Below are positions 15,407-25,036 of a stretch of DNA of 54,452 nt, piece after piece. The notes under the pieces were generated by a model. The model saw nothing but the letters and a program-made list of their open reading frames with translations, was not told the DNA's origin and searched no databases. How positions within the stretch are numbered: the stretch's first letter is position 1; every line of letters starts with the position of its first letter. A program made the position numbers and the translations under genes. Origin of the DNA: Bacillota bacterium (GTDB lineage Bacteria > Bacillota > Limnochordia > DTU080); contig DUQB01000194.1 of NCBI GenBank assembly GCA_012838035.1, positions 1 through 54,452 on the forward strand, in the 5' to 3' direction.

Positions 15407-17646
15407 CTACCCTCCACTCCTTTGATTAACAGATAGTCGAGCGCCGGTACCGACAGGTCGCCAACTGTTATCTCGTGATGATTATAGTTTACTATAACTC
15501 TCGTGCCGTCGGAATAGACGGTCTCAAATACGTTCTCGTCATGCCGAATATGGTCGGTGATGTTCAGCCTCTGCAAATACCCCATTTCAACGTTGACTTC
15601 CTGGTACTCTTGCTTCACCGTGTCCATCCAAGTCGTATACTGGGAACTGAACAACAGCGCATACGAAGTCTCACGCAGCAGAGACGAGTTCTCCCAAGTC
15701 AGTTCGAATACGGGCAACATACCGTACTCAATCATACGGAGATACTCTTTCCGCGGGTCGTTGCGCAAATTGCTCGGATAGCTGTACAACGGCACCAGAC
15801 CATGGACGACGATCTGATAGAACGGAATGGAGTGATCGACAAACACGTGCGTACTCTCATCCAACGGCGCATTATAGATCTTATCGGCTACGGCGAGGTA
15901 GAACAGGTTGCCGCCTTGAATGACTACGTTACCCATCTCCCTCTTGGTGAGGGCGGCGATACTCAACCAAGCTTTGGCGGTGTCTTCGCGCTCGGCCCGA
16001 TAATACTCGTTACGATCGTAGATCAGCATTTCACCGAACTTCTTAAAGTCCATGCCGGACACGCCGAGTTGGGCTAGCTCCGGAATGGCTTTCTTGGCGA
16101 ACTTATCGTAGGCGGCCAACGGAGAGATGATGAAGTTCCCTCTTAAGTTGATCGGTACCTTTGCCGCCGTACGTACTACGTCGGTACGGGTGGAAAAACC
16201 ACCGTTGCCCTTAACCGCGTTGACGAAGTTGTCCTCTAAGAAGACCTTTATCCCGTTTTCGCGCGCCCAAGCCGTAAACTCCTGGAGGCCTTTAGCTCCA
16301 CCGATACTGGCTCCAACCGGACCGTGACGAGGCAATACCCCGTCGACGCCATTCTTCGTCCAACCGACTAAGGTGACGTCGATATTATTGATGCCTTCAG
16401 CCTTCATCTGCTCAAGAATGGAGCGTGCTTGAGCAAATGTGGTCATATTAATCAGTTCGTCGAGTACCAATCCTTCTTTTAACACCGAGTTGACGATGCG
16501 GATATGAATCGGAGCCTCGTCTTCAACCAAGCCCAAACGCCCAACGACGTTATACTTCTGCTTCAAGTACTCTCTATAAGTGTTGGCCATGCCGATGTAG
16601 TTGGCATCTTCCTCATTCAGCAGATACCAGCGTACGGCTCTATCCGTCCGAATGGCTTGGCTCTCGGTAGTCGGTACGGTTCGAGTACGTGCGAGATAAG
16701 CCGTGTACTCCTTACGCACTTGGAACTCAGCGGATGCCCGGTAGAACGGTACGATGTAACCGCTGGGAGCGGCATTGATCTTTACGTCAAATTCGCCTTC
16801 GGTGACCAAACCGAGGAAAGCCTGACTGCCGTTGACGATGCCGAAATACGGTCCAGGGACCTGACGCCGGCTTTGGTTAAAGGACAAAAAGTACTCCTGG
16901 GTGCTCGCGGCGAAGCGCACTTCATCCGGCCCATACGCAAATTCTTGGAACTGCCTTGAGTACGAGGGATGGTCCTCTTTAAAGTTGACTAAAGCACCCG
17001 AGCTGTCGGGAATAACCAAATAACCCGTATCAGTATCGATAGCCGCGCCGAAGAACGGTACCAGCTCAATGGTGACCAAAGCGAAGCTGCCGGTTTCCAG
17101 CAACCTATCTTGCGGTATGCGCGCCTCCAGGTAACTGGAACCTAAACGATACTCAACAGGAATCTGGAACCCTAAGGCTTCCATGTGGAAAGTGATGCGT
17201 ACTCCACGTTGGATAGGCTCGTAGGTGACTACAGCCTGCTGGTTTACGTTGTTGGTCGTCTTTTTGTTACGTTTCTTATCGTCCGTGTACTGAATGATCA
17301 CTTGAGACTGCAGATGCTGCTCCCACAACCCGCCTACATTCAAAGTAGTCTCTGAAAGGTCGGGGTTGGTGCGCCACATATTCTGCGTATTTTTATCCCG
17401 CACCAACAGCTGAGCCTTCTCCGTATCCAGATAAAGCTCCAAATTCCTATTTTCAGAAACTAAGCTGAATCCGATAGGTATACCATCAGGAGCGAACTTG
17501 GGATCTTCTTCCGGTTCCTCTTCTTCCACGTCACCGAACAAGGAACCACCAAAGAATCCCCATCCCTGAGCAGTGGCTAACGACGTTATGGCTAAGAGCA
17601 GTAACATGAGCACTCCTGTTACTCTAAGCCACCTGATATCTCTCAT
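15403..17646 (-). CDS. DUF5696 secreted protein, candidate TIM-barrel glycosidase
   Basis: The 747-residue protein has a signal peptide (about 1-27, no lipobox cysteine), an acidic linker, a beta-rich region (about 40-340) and a probable (beta/alpha)8 barrel (about 355-640), with motifs such as VTLVGWTKNGVDG, VFLEDNFV, GVSGMDFKKFGEM and ELTWENS. I recognise it as DUF5696, a family often linked to sugar ABC transporters in Paenibacillus-like genomes; its activity is unknown to me. Acidic residues at strand ends are compatible with glycoside hydrolysis, which is inference. Start ATG 17646 follows GGGGAGG; the longer frame from 17670 lacks a site. It overlaps the next permease by 4 bases. Confidence 0.7.
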   Translation of the reverse strand: MRDIRWLRVTGVLMLLLLAITSLATAQGWGFFGGSLFGDVEEEEPEEDPKFAPDGIPIGFSLVSENRNLELYLDTEKAQLLVRDKNTQNMWRTNPDLSETTLNVGGLWEQHLQSQVIIQYTDDKKRNKKTTNNVNQQAVVTYEPIQRGVRITFHMEALGFQIPVEYRLGSSYLEARIPQDRLLETGSFALVTIELVPFFGAAIDTDTGYLVIPDSSGALVNFKEDHPSYSRQFQEFAYGPDEVRFAASTQEYFLSFNQSRRQVPGPYFGIVNGSQAFLGLVTEGEFDVKINAAPSGYIVPFYRASAEFQVRKEYTAYLARTRTVPTTESQAIRTDRAVRWYLLNEEDANYIGMANTYREYLKQKYNVVGRLGLVEDEAPIHIRIVNSVLKEGLVLDELINMTTFAQARSILEQMKAEGINNIDVTLVGWTKNGVDGVLPRHGPVGASIGGAKGLQEFTAWARENGIKVFLEDNFVNAVKGNGGFSTRTDVVRTAAKVPINLRGNFIISPLAAYDKFAKKAIPELAQLGVSGMDFKKFGEMLIYDRNEYYRAEREDTAKAWLSIAALTKREMGNVVIQGGNLFYLAVADKIYNAPLDESTHVFVDHSIPFYQIVVHGLVPLYSYPSNLRNDPRKEYLRMIEYGMLPVFELTWENSSLLRETSYALLFSSQYTTWMDTVKQEYQEVNVEMGYLQRLNITDHIRHDENVFETVYSDGTRVIVNYNHHEITVGDLSVPALDYLLIKGVEGR

Positions 17647-17797
17647 AGAAGCGGCCTCCCCAAAACGCATGTGTCACTACAACTCGGCGTACTTGTCACC
17701 TGAACCGGCAACTGCACGCCAAGTCGCCAGTCAGTCCACTTCCGGTGAGACAGACGTTCGTGCTTGCGCTACGCCTGCCCCACCTGTTCACTATAGA

Positions 17798-19831
17798 CTA
17801 TGCTCTGATTGCAAGCTCGATAATGATCTCACGCACCGTGGTCACCAAGCCGTCCGTCAGTACGTACATCAGGCCCAAAACGCCCAGAATGCAAGCCATA
17901 CCGAAAACGGCCAGACCGGTTGTGAGCAGCGACTTCTTATAGGTAAAGTTGTGCAGGTGCCTTACCGACATGAAGATCAGTAAACCACACCACATAATGA
18001 CCACGTCGCCCGCAAAATCCAGATACGATTTCTCAGCCCTACTGAGTATATGAGACAACAGAGTGAGCGGCACCGTAAAGAAGATGTAGGGACCCATACT
18101 ATAGGCGACGCCCATCATGACGTCACGGAAGAATCCTTCACCTTCTGTAATCGCCGCCACGGCATAGTTCGCCACGCCCCAGAGAACCCAAGCTCCGAAG
18201 ATCTGTGAAATGACGATCAGAAGGCTCACGTCTTGCGGATCGACGCTCGCCGTTTGATAACTGCGGTACTGAATATCAAACAGCATGATCGCAAACACGG
18301 TGATCATTAAAACGACGCCGACGATCGCGTTTCCCTTTTTCTCTTGCTTGATGGCCCAGAATCCGTCCATAGGCCGGAACATCACAAGCATCAATAACTG
18401 CAGCGTACGGATCACGTGTCCGCTTTTATCCCACGGTCTGGAGTTAACCCACTTGGCCGCCTTAATCGCTAAGAACACCGCCACTACGATGCCGATTAAG
18501 GCCAACACGGCCAACGGGAAGTTGTTACGAATCCAATCGTGTCGGATCTCAGCGAACGCCTCGGAGTATCCGTCACGATTCTCTGCGATGCGATACTCGT
18601 GCAAGGCGTCTTCCCAGTTCTCCAGCTTCATAAAGGCTTTGCCCAAGCCGGAGTGAGCCAATGCGTAGTTGGTGTTATACTTCAGCACTTCACGCCATGG
18701 CTCCGCCGCTTCCTCATAACGTCCGTCGGCGTATAGTTCAGCCGCGTCGTGCACCATTTCGGCAAACTGAGTCGGTCTGAACACCTGCACATTGTTGCGG
18801 TCTTTGTCCAGAACGTATAGATAACCTTCATCGTCGCTTACGATGCTTGAGGGATAGCCGAAGAACCCGCGCTCCTCGCCTTTGCCGCCGAACATCATCA
18901 GCAGGTTTCTATCCTGGTCGTACTGGAAAATCCAACCGTTCTGGGAATCCAGAGCGGAGATGATCCCTTTTTCATTAACAGTGAGATCTACGAAGTTTGA
19001 CAGAACGTTGGCCCGGAACGGGAATCCGTAGTCGTACTTCGACGTGCCGTTAAGAACGTCCGTACCGACGCTGTTAAGCTTCTTGATCTGGTTAGTACGA
19101 TCGTAAACCGTCGATGAATAGATGTAACCATACTGGTCGATGACCATGTTTGAGTGCGGAGTGGGAAGCGTTTTTGAAAGCTTCTCCTTCTGCGCCTCTG
19201 TAGCAAACATGTTAATGATGATGCGCCGCAAGCTGAACGGCACGCGGTTAGGAGCGAAGAAGCCGCGGAAAATGCCGTTCGTATCCAGCGTAATCAAACC
19301 GCGGTAGTCGTTGGAGTTGGCTACATAGAGGTAACCGCGTCTGTCTTGGACTACTTTGGTGGGTTGGTAGTGGAAATCCGCGCCCAACAGCGCGTGTTCC
19401 GGCTGCGGGAGAATGGTTTCCACTTCGCCGTCCTGTGCAAACACCACTAGTCGCTTATTCTCGGTATCGGCGACGATGATGAAGCCGTCGTCGTTGACGA
19501 AAACGCCTTGTGGTTTGTTCAAGCGCTCCGTGCTGCCCGGCGGAGGATATACCGCAAGCAGATTGCCATAGAGATCCGTCTTCAATACGCGGTTTCTACC
19601 CGTATCGACGATGTACAAGGTATTGTCGCTAGCCAGGTACATGTCTTGCGGGCCGTCCATCTCCAAATCAAGGCCGAAATCTCGGTGATACACATATCCC
19701 AACTGAGATGGGAATACACCGATACCTCTTTGGAAGTATATGCCTACACGGCGCGCTTCAGTTGCCGGCGCCAGAAGCATGGTACAGATCAGCGCAAATA
19801 TCAGCGCTGCCACAGCTGACCGCTTACTCAA
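17798..19831 (-). CDS. NHL-repeat / TPR / Yip1 multi-domain membrane protein
   Basis: From TTG 19831 the protein has 677 residues and starts with a good signal peptide (MSKRSAVAALIFALICTMLLAPATEA, split here as a basic start and a hydrophobic core). The longest frame begins at GTG 19936 but adds a polar Cys/Arg-rich tail ahead of it. Residues about 40-370 are beta-propeller NHL-type repeats, about 365-430 are two TPR-like helices, and the last 230 residues hold about six membrane spans resembling Yip1. The likely topology is an extracytoplasmic propeller on a membrane base. The role is unknown: it could sense or channel sugar, or scaffold the two permease pairs between which its gene lies. 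Confidence 0.75.
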   Translation of the reverse strand: MSKRSAVAALIFALICTMLLAPATEARRVGIYFQRGIGVFPSQLGYVYHRDFGLDLEMDGPQDMYLASDNTLYIVDTGRNRVLKTDLYGNLLAVYPPPGSTERLNKPQGVFVNDDGFIIVADTENKRLVVFAQDGEVETILPQPEHALLGADFHYQPTKVVQDRRGYLYVANSNDYRGLITLDTNGIFRGFFAPNRVPFSLRRIIINMFATEAQKEKLSKTLPTPHSNMVIDQYGYIYSSTVYDRTNQIKKLNSVGTDVLNGTSKYDYGFPFRANVLSNFVDLTVNEKGIISALDSQNGWIFQYDQDRNLLMMFGGKGEERGFFGYPSSIVSDDEGYLYVLDKDRNNVQVFRPTQFAEMVHDAAELYADGRYEEAAEPWREVLKYNTNYALAHSGLGKAFMKLENWEDALHEYRIAENRDGYSEAFAEIRHDWIRNNFPLAVLALIGIVVAVFLAIKAAKWVNSRPWDKSGHVIRTLQLLMLVMFRPMDGFWAIKQEKKGNAIVGVVLMITVFAIMLFDIQYRSYQTASVDPQDVSLLIVISQIFGAWVLWGVANYAVAAITEGEGFFRDVMMGVAYSMGPYIFFTVPLTLLSHILSRAEKSYLDFAGDVVIMWCGLLIFMSVRHLHNFTYKKSLLTTGLAVFGMACILGVLGLMYVLTDGLVTTVREIIIELAIRA

Positions 19832-19957
19832 CGTTGCCACACCCTTTCGAACACATCGCCCGCAACCGGGGCCAAGCACACCATTCCTTGCCCATGTTTC
19901 CGGTATTAGGAGTCGCTCTTTCACTGCCTTTGACACTCATATTAATACGGTCTTTCA

Positions 19958-20818
19958 TTACTTAATACCTGCGTGCGCCATGGTCGAAATGACACGTTTC
20001 TGCAAGAACAGGAAGATCATAATCGTCGGCGCCGTTTGTAGCAGCGATGCGGCTGCGGAAGCCCCGGCACGAGCAATGATGTTTGAACCCGAGAACATGG
20101 TGTGAATGGCCAATGGTAGGGTCTTCATGGCTTCAGACCGGGTGAAGACCAACGGGCTCCATTCATCGTTCCAACTGCTCAGCCAAGCAAAAATGGTTAG
20201 AGTTGCCCATGCCGGTCTGGACAAGGGCATGATCAGTTTCCAGAACAGATTCCATTCAGAAGAGCCGTCAATCCGTGCCGCTTCGATTAATGAGGTGGGC
20301 ACCTGTTCCAGGAACTGCTTCATCAAGAATACGCCCATCGACCCGGCGATACCGGGCAGAATCAAAGCCCAGTACGTATCGATCATACCCAAAGAGTTAA
20401 CGATCAGATAGCGCGGGATGTTGGTAACCAAGGGCGAGAACATCAACGACGCGACAACGAAGTTGAAGATCAGTTTAACGCCGGGAGCTCTGGATTTGGC
20501 CAACGGATAAGCGCACATACATGCCACTACGACGTGTGCGGTCACAACCACGACGGTAATGAACACGCTATTGAACAAATAGCGAGAGAACGGAATCCAA
20601 GCGGCATTCGTAGCCACCAAAAGATCAGTGAAGTTGGTGGTCGTCGGGTTCATGACATAATACCGCGGCGGGAACAAGAACAGCTCTTCCAATGGTTTGA
20701 ATGCATTAATCACCAGCAGGTAAAGCGGTAATATCATGACGAGGGCTATGAGCCCCAACACTATATATATACCGATGGGTTCTCTTTTTATTTTTCTTCT
20801 TCTAAACCTTAGTCGCAT
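19958..20818 (-). CDS. Carbohydrate ABC transporter permease, MalG type (first pair)
   Basis: This 286-residue inner-membrane subunit has six hydrophobic segments and an EAA loop near residue 185 (EAARIDGSSEWNLF then KLIMPLSRPAW). The N-terminus is basic (RRRKIKREPIG), as is usual for the cytosolic side. ATG 20818 is preceded by AAGGAGGTAAGATCC. It follows the MalF-type gene by 23 bases and precedes the NHL-Yip1 gene by about 125 bases if that gene starts at 19831. It is most like MalG/AraQ-type permeases of CUT1 importers. Confidence 0.93.
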   Translation of the reverse strand: MRLRFRRRKIKREPIGIYIVLGLIALVMILPLYLLVINAFKPLEELFLFPPRYYVMNPTTTNFTDLLVATNAAWIPFSRYLFNSVFITVVVVTAHVVVACMCAYPLAKSRAPGVKLIFNFVVASLMFSPLVTNIPRYLIVNSLGMIDTYWALILPGIAGSMGVFLMKQFLEQVPTSLIEAARIDGSSEWNLFWKLIMPLSRPAWATLTIFAWLSSWNDEWSPLVFTRSEAMKTLPLAIHTMFSGSNIIARAGASAAASLLQTAPTIMIFLFLQKRVISTMAHAGIK

Positions 20819-20841
20819 GGATCTTACCTCCTTACCCTAAC

Positions 20842-21798
20842 TTAATACTCGTCCTTAGTAGAAAGAACGCGCATGAAGAAGCGAGACAACGAGAACATCA
20901 TCACGAACAGCACTACCGATATGGCGGAGGCATAACCCATTTCGAAGCGGATGAACGCATAGTCCTGTAAGTGAGTCATGATCGTGTGCGTTGCATACAA
21001 CGGACTGGGCAGCCCGGTAAGTGAGATGGCGACGCTGGAAACCTCCAGAGCTCTTACGACGGCCATGACGGCGCCGAAAAGCAACTGCGGTTTCATCATC
21101 GGCAGAGTGATATACCAGACTTCCTGCAACCTGTTGCGTATACCGTCCATTCGCCCGGCTTCATACAGCTCTTCGTTCATGTTCTGCAGACCGGCCAAGA
21201 ACGAGAGGAAGCCCGCACCCATACTCATCCACAACGACACGAGAATAACGATGGGCATCATGGTGTCTACGTCCTGCAACCATAACACGGGTTGCGTAAT
21301 GGCGCCGATGCGGGTGAGAAAGTAATTGAGATAACCGTACATGTCACTGGAGAAGAGAATCTTCCAGATGTTGCTCATGACCAAGCCGCTGGTGATTGAC
21401 GGAGCATAGAATGCCAGCGTATAGCCCGTACGATACTTCAGAGAGTTGATCAGCCATGCCAGGGCGAACTGCATAAAGAAGCTGACCGGTCCGGTAATGA
21501 TCGCAAACACCAACGTGTTCTTCAAAGCGATTAAGAAAATATCATCTTCCAAAAACAATAGAGCGTAGTTCGACCAACCGATCCATTTTGGCGGTTGGAG
21601 AACGTTAAAGTAGGTGAAACTAAGATAGATTGACGATAATACGGGGATAATCGTAAAGATCGTGAATAGGGTTATAAACGGCGCCATGAAGACATAGTGA
21701 GAACGCCATTGCTTCGCATATCTCACGCTCTCCTGAAAGCGGGCCTTAAAACTAGGTTTGCTCGCGACTCGAGCGCCAACCTGGGTTACTTGAGCCAT
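20842..21798 (-). CDS. Sugar ABC transporter permease, MalF type (first pair)
   Basis: The 318-residue inner-membrane subunit has six spans and an EAA loop (EAGRMDGIRNRLQ then YITLPMMKPQL, about 225-250); glycine replaces the second alanine. ATG 21798 follows AAGGAG, whereas the longer frame from 21828 has no site. A long cytosolic N-terminus precedes the first span. The gene comes just after the binding-protein gene, separated by a strong 13-bp hairpin (21833-21864) that could lower permease expression relative to the binding protein. Confidence 0.93.
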   Translation of the reverse strand: MAQVTQVGARVASKPSFKARFQESVRYAKQWRSHYVFMAPFITLFTIFTIIPVLSSIYLSFTYFNVLQPPKWIGWSNYALLFLEDDIFLIALKNTLVFAIITGPVSFFMQFALAWLINSLKYRTGYTLAFYAPSITSGLVMSNIWKILFSSDMYGYLNYFLTRIGAITQPVLWLQDVDTMMPIVILVSLWMSMGAGFLSFLAGLQNMNEELYEAGRMDGIRNRLQEVWYITLPMMKPQLLFGAVMAVVRALEVSSVAISLTGLPSPLYATHTIMTHLQDYAFIRFEMGYASAISVVLFVMMFSLSRFFMRVLSTKDEY

Positions 21799-21832
21799 CG
21801 ACAGTTCACTCCTTTTGCCTATGCGCACCGTC

Positions 21833-21864
21833 CCGGGTCTTAGGCAAGAAAGCCTAAGACCCGG
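21833..21864 (-). promoter_or_regulatory. Intercistronic hairpin between binding protein and permease
   Basis: A perfect 13-bp inverted repeat (21833-21845 with 21852-21864, loop of 6) lies in the gap between the binding-protein stop and the first permease. There is no T-run after it on the minus strand. It is therefore more likely an mRNA-stabilising or partial-attenuation element than a full terminator. Confidence 0.7.
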
Positions 21865-21907
21865 ATGAACGGGGAATTTGTTACCCGTACTGCAATTGAG
21901 CGCTAGA

Positions 21908-24900
21908 CTAGTTCAGACCAGATCCTGACCTGCCATACAGTTCGTAATACTGCTTCCTCGGCAGCACTACCTCACCAAACTCTTCGTTCTTCTTAGCCAA
22001 CTCTCTATCGATGTCCTTGACGGCGATTTCCAGCGCTTCCCTGGGGTTCATACCTTCCAGTACGACTCGGTTCCAGGCATTGTTCAGGTGTCGAGTGGTG
22101 AAATAGCCGCCCAGAACGATAGGCTGTTCCCTGAGCCATCTCCATTGCTCGAGAATGGCTTCGATGTCGGCCTTAGGATACGGAGAATTGGTCAGCGCCT
22201 CTACATTGGCGGTATTCCAACGTGCTTCCACACCGATTACGGCTTCCAGTTCCTGGCCGAACCTGGACTGGATGTCGTTGCTCATCCACCATTTGAGCAA
22301 TTCCCAAGCCGCTTCCTTTTGTTTGGAGTCCTCGAATATCATGCAGGTACTGGCTCCGCCCTGCGCCGTACGGTCGATCGTGCCGTCAGGCTTACGAACA
22401 CCCGGAATCGGCTTCATTTCCCACCAACCCGTCAATTCAGGCGCCGCGGTAGACAGCTGAATATATAGGTTGTAGTCGGCTATACCGATCGGCATTTCAC
22501 CCGTACGAATGCGGTTGTAAAAGCTCGCGGCCACTGGTACGCGATAGTTTGCATACAGGTCGGTCCATTGCCTAAAGGCTGCTAAAGCTTCAGGCGTATC
22601 GAGCGCGGAGTACTTTCCGTCACCGAAGTAGAAGTCGCCTCCGTGCTGATACAGGAATGGAGTGAATCCACCGCCGTAATAGAAGTTCATGCCATATTGC
22701 TGGAGCGTCGGCAACATCTCAATGACATCGTCCCATGTTTGCGGTACGGGTAGGTTATACCGCTGCAAGATGTCCTTGCGATAGAACAGCATCTGGAAGC
22801 TCTGCGTTTCCGGCAAAGCGAAGTTGCCGCCTTTGTACCGGAAAGGAATGAGGGCGCCGGGCCGGAACCAGCTTGCGACTTCCTCATAGTCCGGGAACTG
22901 CGACAGATCGTAGGCGCCGCCGCGAATAGCGAACTCAACCGGGAGGTCCGAGCGAGAGCCGAATACTAGGTCCGGAGCTTTGCCCGCCGCAGCCGACAGG
23001 AGCAACACGCTGGGACTGTTGGGGTCCAGAGCGCCGGACGGAATAACGTTCATGTTCACAAGGATTTTGTGATCGTGCATCGGTGAGAAGTCTTCTTCGA
23101 TCATCTCTTTGATGATGGCGGCCCACTCACGGTTGTGACCCACCCACAGCTCAAGGATGACAGTCTCATCATCCTCGGCCTCATGAATGTCGCCTATGCC
23201 CGTCGAATTCTTGACGAAAGACAGCAAGAAGGCTCTGAGACCTACGATGAACCGCTCCCAGGCTCCGGCTCTCACGCTCGGAAAAACCTCATCGGGAGAA
23301 GCTACCAGGAAGTAGTCGATGGTCAACGGCGAATTCTGCAGAGTTAGTACCCAGGAGGAAAGGAGCGAATCCTGAGTGGAGAACTCGCCCAACCTCGCCG
23401 TAATGCTGTCGGGCTTGCGAATCATGGAGTTAAGGATGCTGCTCGTCATATCGAGCGTATCGGCAATCCGGGCATGCGGCGCATAGCCCCGAATCCACTT
23501 CACTTCAGCCGCGAGTTTGTCGGCCAAAGCTTGTAAACGCGGCAGCAATTCCGGAATCTTTTTGTGAATCTCCCAGTCGAAGTTGGGGTCGGGCGTCGGG
23601 CCGGTAATGTACACGATCGCCCTGTTAAGGAGCATCAACTCCTGAGAAGCTTCCTTAAGCACTTGGATGGTACGGGACATCGGACCGACTAGAGCCGTCA
23701 TACGCAGCGTATGCTCACCTTTGGTCAGATAAAAGAGGAAAGGCTCGCCGTCTTTGCCTAAGGTTTCAATATAGGCGTCGCGATCATATTCGAACAGATA
23801 CTCTTCCAACTCTGCAAAGGGTATCTTGCCGTCAATGGTAATTCTCCTGACGCTCGGCAAACGGTCCGAATTGTTTTGCAGTACCTTCATACCTATCTTA
23901 TACAAACCGTCTTCGGGGACGCTGAATTTCCACTCGGCCCACTGTTCGCCCTTACGCCAGCGGCTGCCGCCGAAGACATTCAACACTTCGGCATCGACGA
24001 CTGCCGGTACCGCTCTGGGATCCTTGCTGTACTCGGCTCTGATGGTGGGGTCCGACTTGCGCTCCGGGAACTCGGCCTGAACGGAAATCATCTCGACTTC
24101 CGCGACACGATACCCTTTGCTCTCATAGGTAGCCGCCACTTCCTCATAAGACGGCAGTATTTCCGGCGACAAAATTTTGATCTCAGCCAACGCCATCGGT
24201 TCACGCATCGAGTTCATCGATATCGTGTGATAGCCGGCGGATAAGTAGAACATAAAGGGGCTCTTATACATACCGGCGGCGTCGGCAACCAGTTTCTCCT
24301 GCCATGCCGGATCTTCAATCTGCCGCGGGCGAATATCGTTGCCCTGATTGTCTTTCTTGGGCTCATTCGTGGCGTCTTTCCAGCCGCGCTCAAAGATCAG
24401 GCGGTTTGCTTCGTTAAAGGGATATTTGCCGTCTATTTTCAAGTCGCGCTGAATACCGGCACGCTTGCCTTCCAATGGATAGTATACAAGCGCGATGTTA
24501 TACAAACCGCTTTTAGGAATGTATACTTCCCATTCAATAATGGTCTCTTCGTCGAGCCACAACAGAGTGTTACCCGGACGACCGGCATAGTTCCTCACGA
24601 CTTGCACTCGCGCATCGCTGCCTACCTCTGAAGCATACTTGCGCTTATATTTAGTGGCGTCAATGGTGATGTTTACGCCGGTAACCGGTTGATAACCCGC
24701 TTCTTCCCACTCCTTAAGTACCGTGGCGTAAAGCGGATCGAATACTTCGGACATGTCGAAGAATCCAAGGTCGGTTTCCAAGCTACGCTCCGGCGCGGAA
24801 AAAGACGGCCCGTCGGCCGCGGGCGTTTCCGTAGCTGGAGTGTCTTCTGTCGCAACGGATTCCGGTGCCGGTGCGGTACTGGTTGTAGATTGCTCGGCAA

Positions 24901-25036
24901 CTTGATCGGTAGTACCGTTAGCTTGCTCTGCATGCAACAACGTCCCGCCGGATTGTACGATCACGACGAGAAGGAGGAGCATGAGCATCAACAACCTTGA
25001 TTGGCGCCGACGAGAGCGACGGATGTGATCGGCCAT
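21908..25036 (-). CDS. Very large extracellular sugar-binding protein of an ABC importer
   Basis: At 1042 residues this is more than twice the usual 400-450. It begins with a basic start and a hydrophobic signal peptide (about 14-37, ending LLHAEQ) without a lipobox cysteine, then a Thr/Pro/Glu-rich linker (40-90). Two related beta-sandwich modules follow (about 100-300 and 310-465); each has an EW/IEWEV-like strand, a DGK(Y/I)PF segment and a FLFYL/FMFYL(S/T)xGxHT segment. A helical region (470-610) precedes a C-terminal type 1 solute-binding domain (about 640-1020; PDLVFGSRSD, LPVPQTWDDV, GIADYNLY). ATG 25036 follows GGAGG. The modules may bind polymer or cell wall. It is the first gene of the uptake operon. 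Confidence 0.88.
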   Translation of the reverse strand: MADHIRRSRRRQSRLLMLMLLLLVVIVQSGGTLLHAEQANGTTDQVAEQSTTSTAPAPESVATEDTPATETPAADGPSFSAPERSLETDLGFFDMSEVFDPLYATVLKEWEEAGYQPVTGVNITIDATKYKRKYASEVGSDARVQVVRNYAGRPGNTLLWLDEETIIEWEVYIPKSGLYNIALVYYPLEGKRAGIQRDLKIDGKYPFNEANRLIFERGWKDATNEPKKDNQGNDIRPRQIEDPAWQEKLVADAAGMYKSPFMFYLSAGYHTISMNSMREPMALAEIKILSPEILPSYEEVAATYESKGYRVAEVEMISVQAEFPERKSDPTIRAEYSKDPRAVPAVVDAEVLNVFGGSRWRKGEQWAEWKFSVPEDGLYKIGMKVLQNNSDRLPSVRRITIDGKIPFAELEEYLFEYDRDAYIETLGKDGEPFLFYLTKGEHTLRMTALVGPMSRTIQVLKEASQELMLLNRAIVYITGPTPDPNFDWEIHKKIPELLPRLQALADKLAAEVKWIRGYAPHARIADTLDMTSSILNSMIRKPDSITARLGEFSTQDSLLSSWVLTLQNSPLTIDYFLVASPDEVFPSVRAGAWERFIVGLRAFLLSFVKNSTGIGDIHEAEDDETVILELWVGHNREWAAIIKEMIEEDFSPMHDHKILVNMNVIPSGALDPNSPSVLLLSAAAGKAPDLVFGSRSDLPVEFAIRGGAYDLSQFPDYEEVASWFRPGALIPFRYKGGNFALPETQSFQMLFYRKDILQRYNLPVPQTWDDVIEMLPTLQQYGMNFYYGGGFTPFLYQHGGDFYFGDGKYSALDTPEALAAFRQWTDLYANYRVPVAASFYNRIRTGEMPIGIADYNLYIQLSTAAPELTGWWEMKPIPGVRKPDGTIDRTAQGGASTCMIFEDSKQKEAAWELLKWWMSNDIQSRFGQELEAVIGVEARWNTANVEALTNSPYPKADIEAILEQWRWLREQPIVLGGYFTTRHLNNAWNRVVLEGMNPREALEIAVKDIDRELAKKNEEFGEVVLPRKQYYELYGRSGSGLN

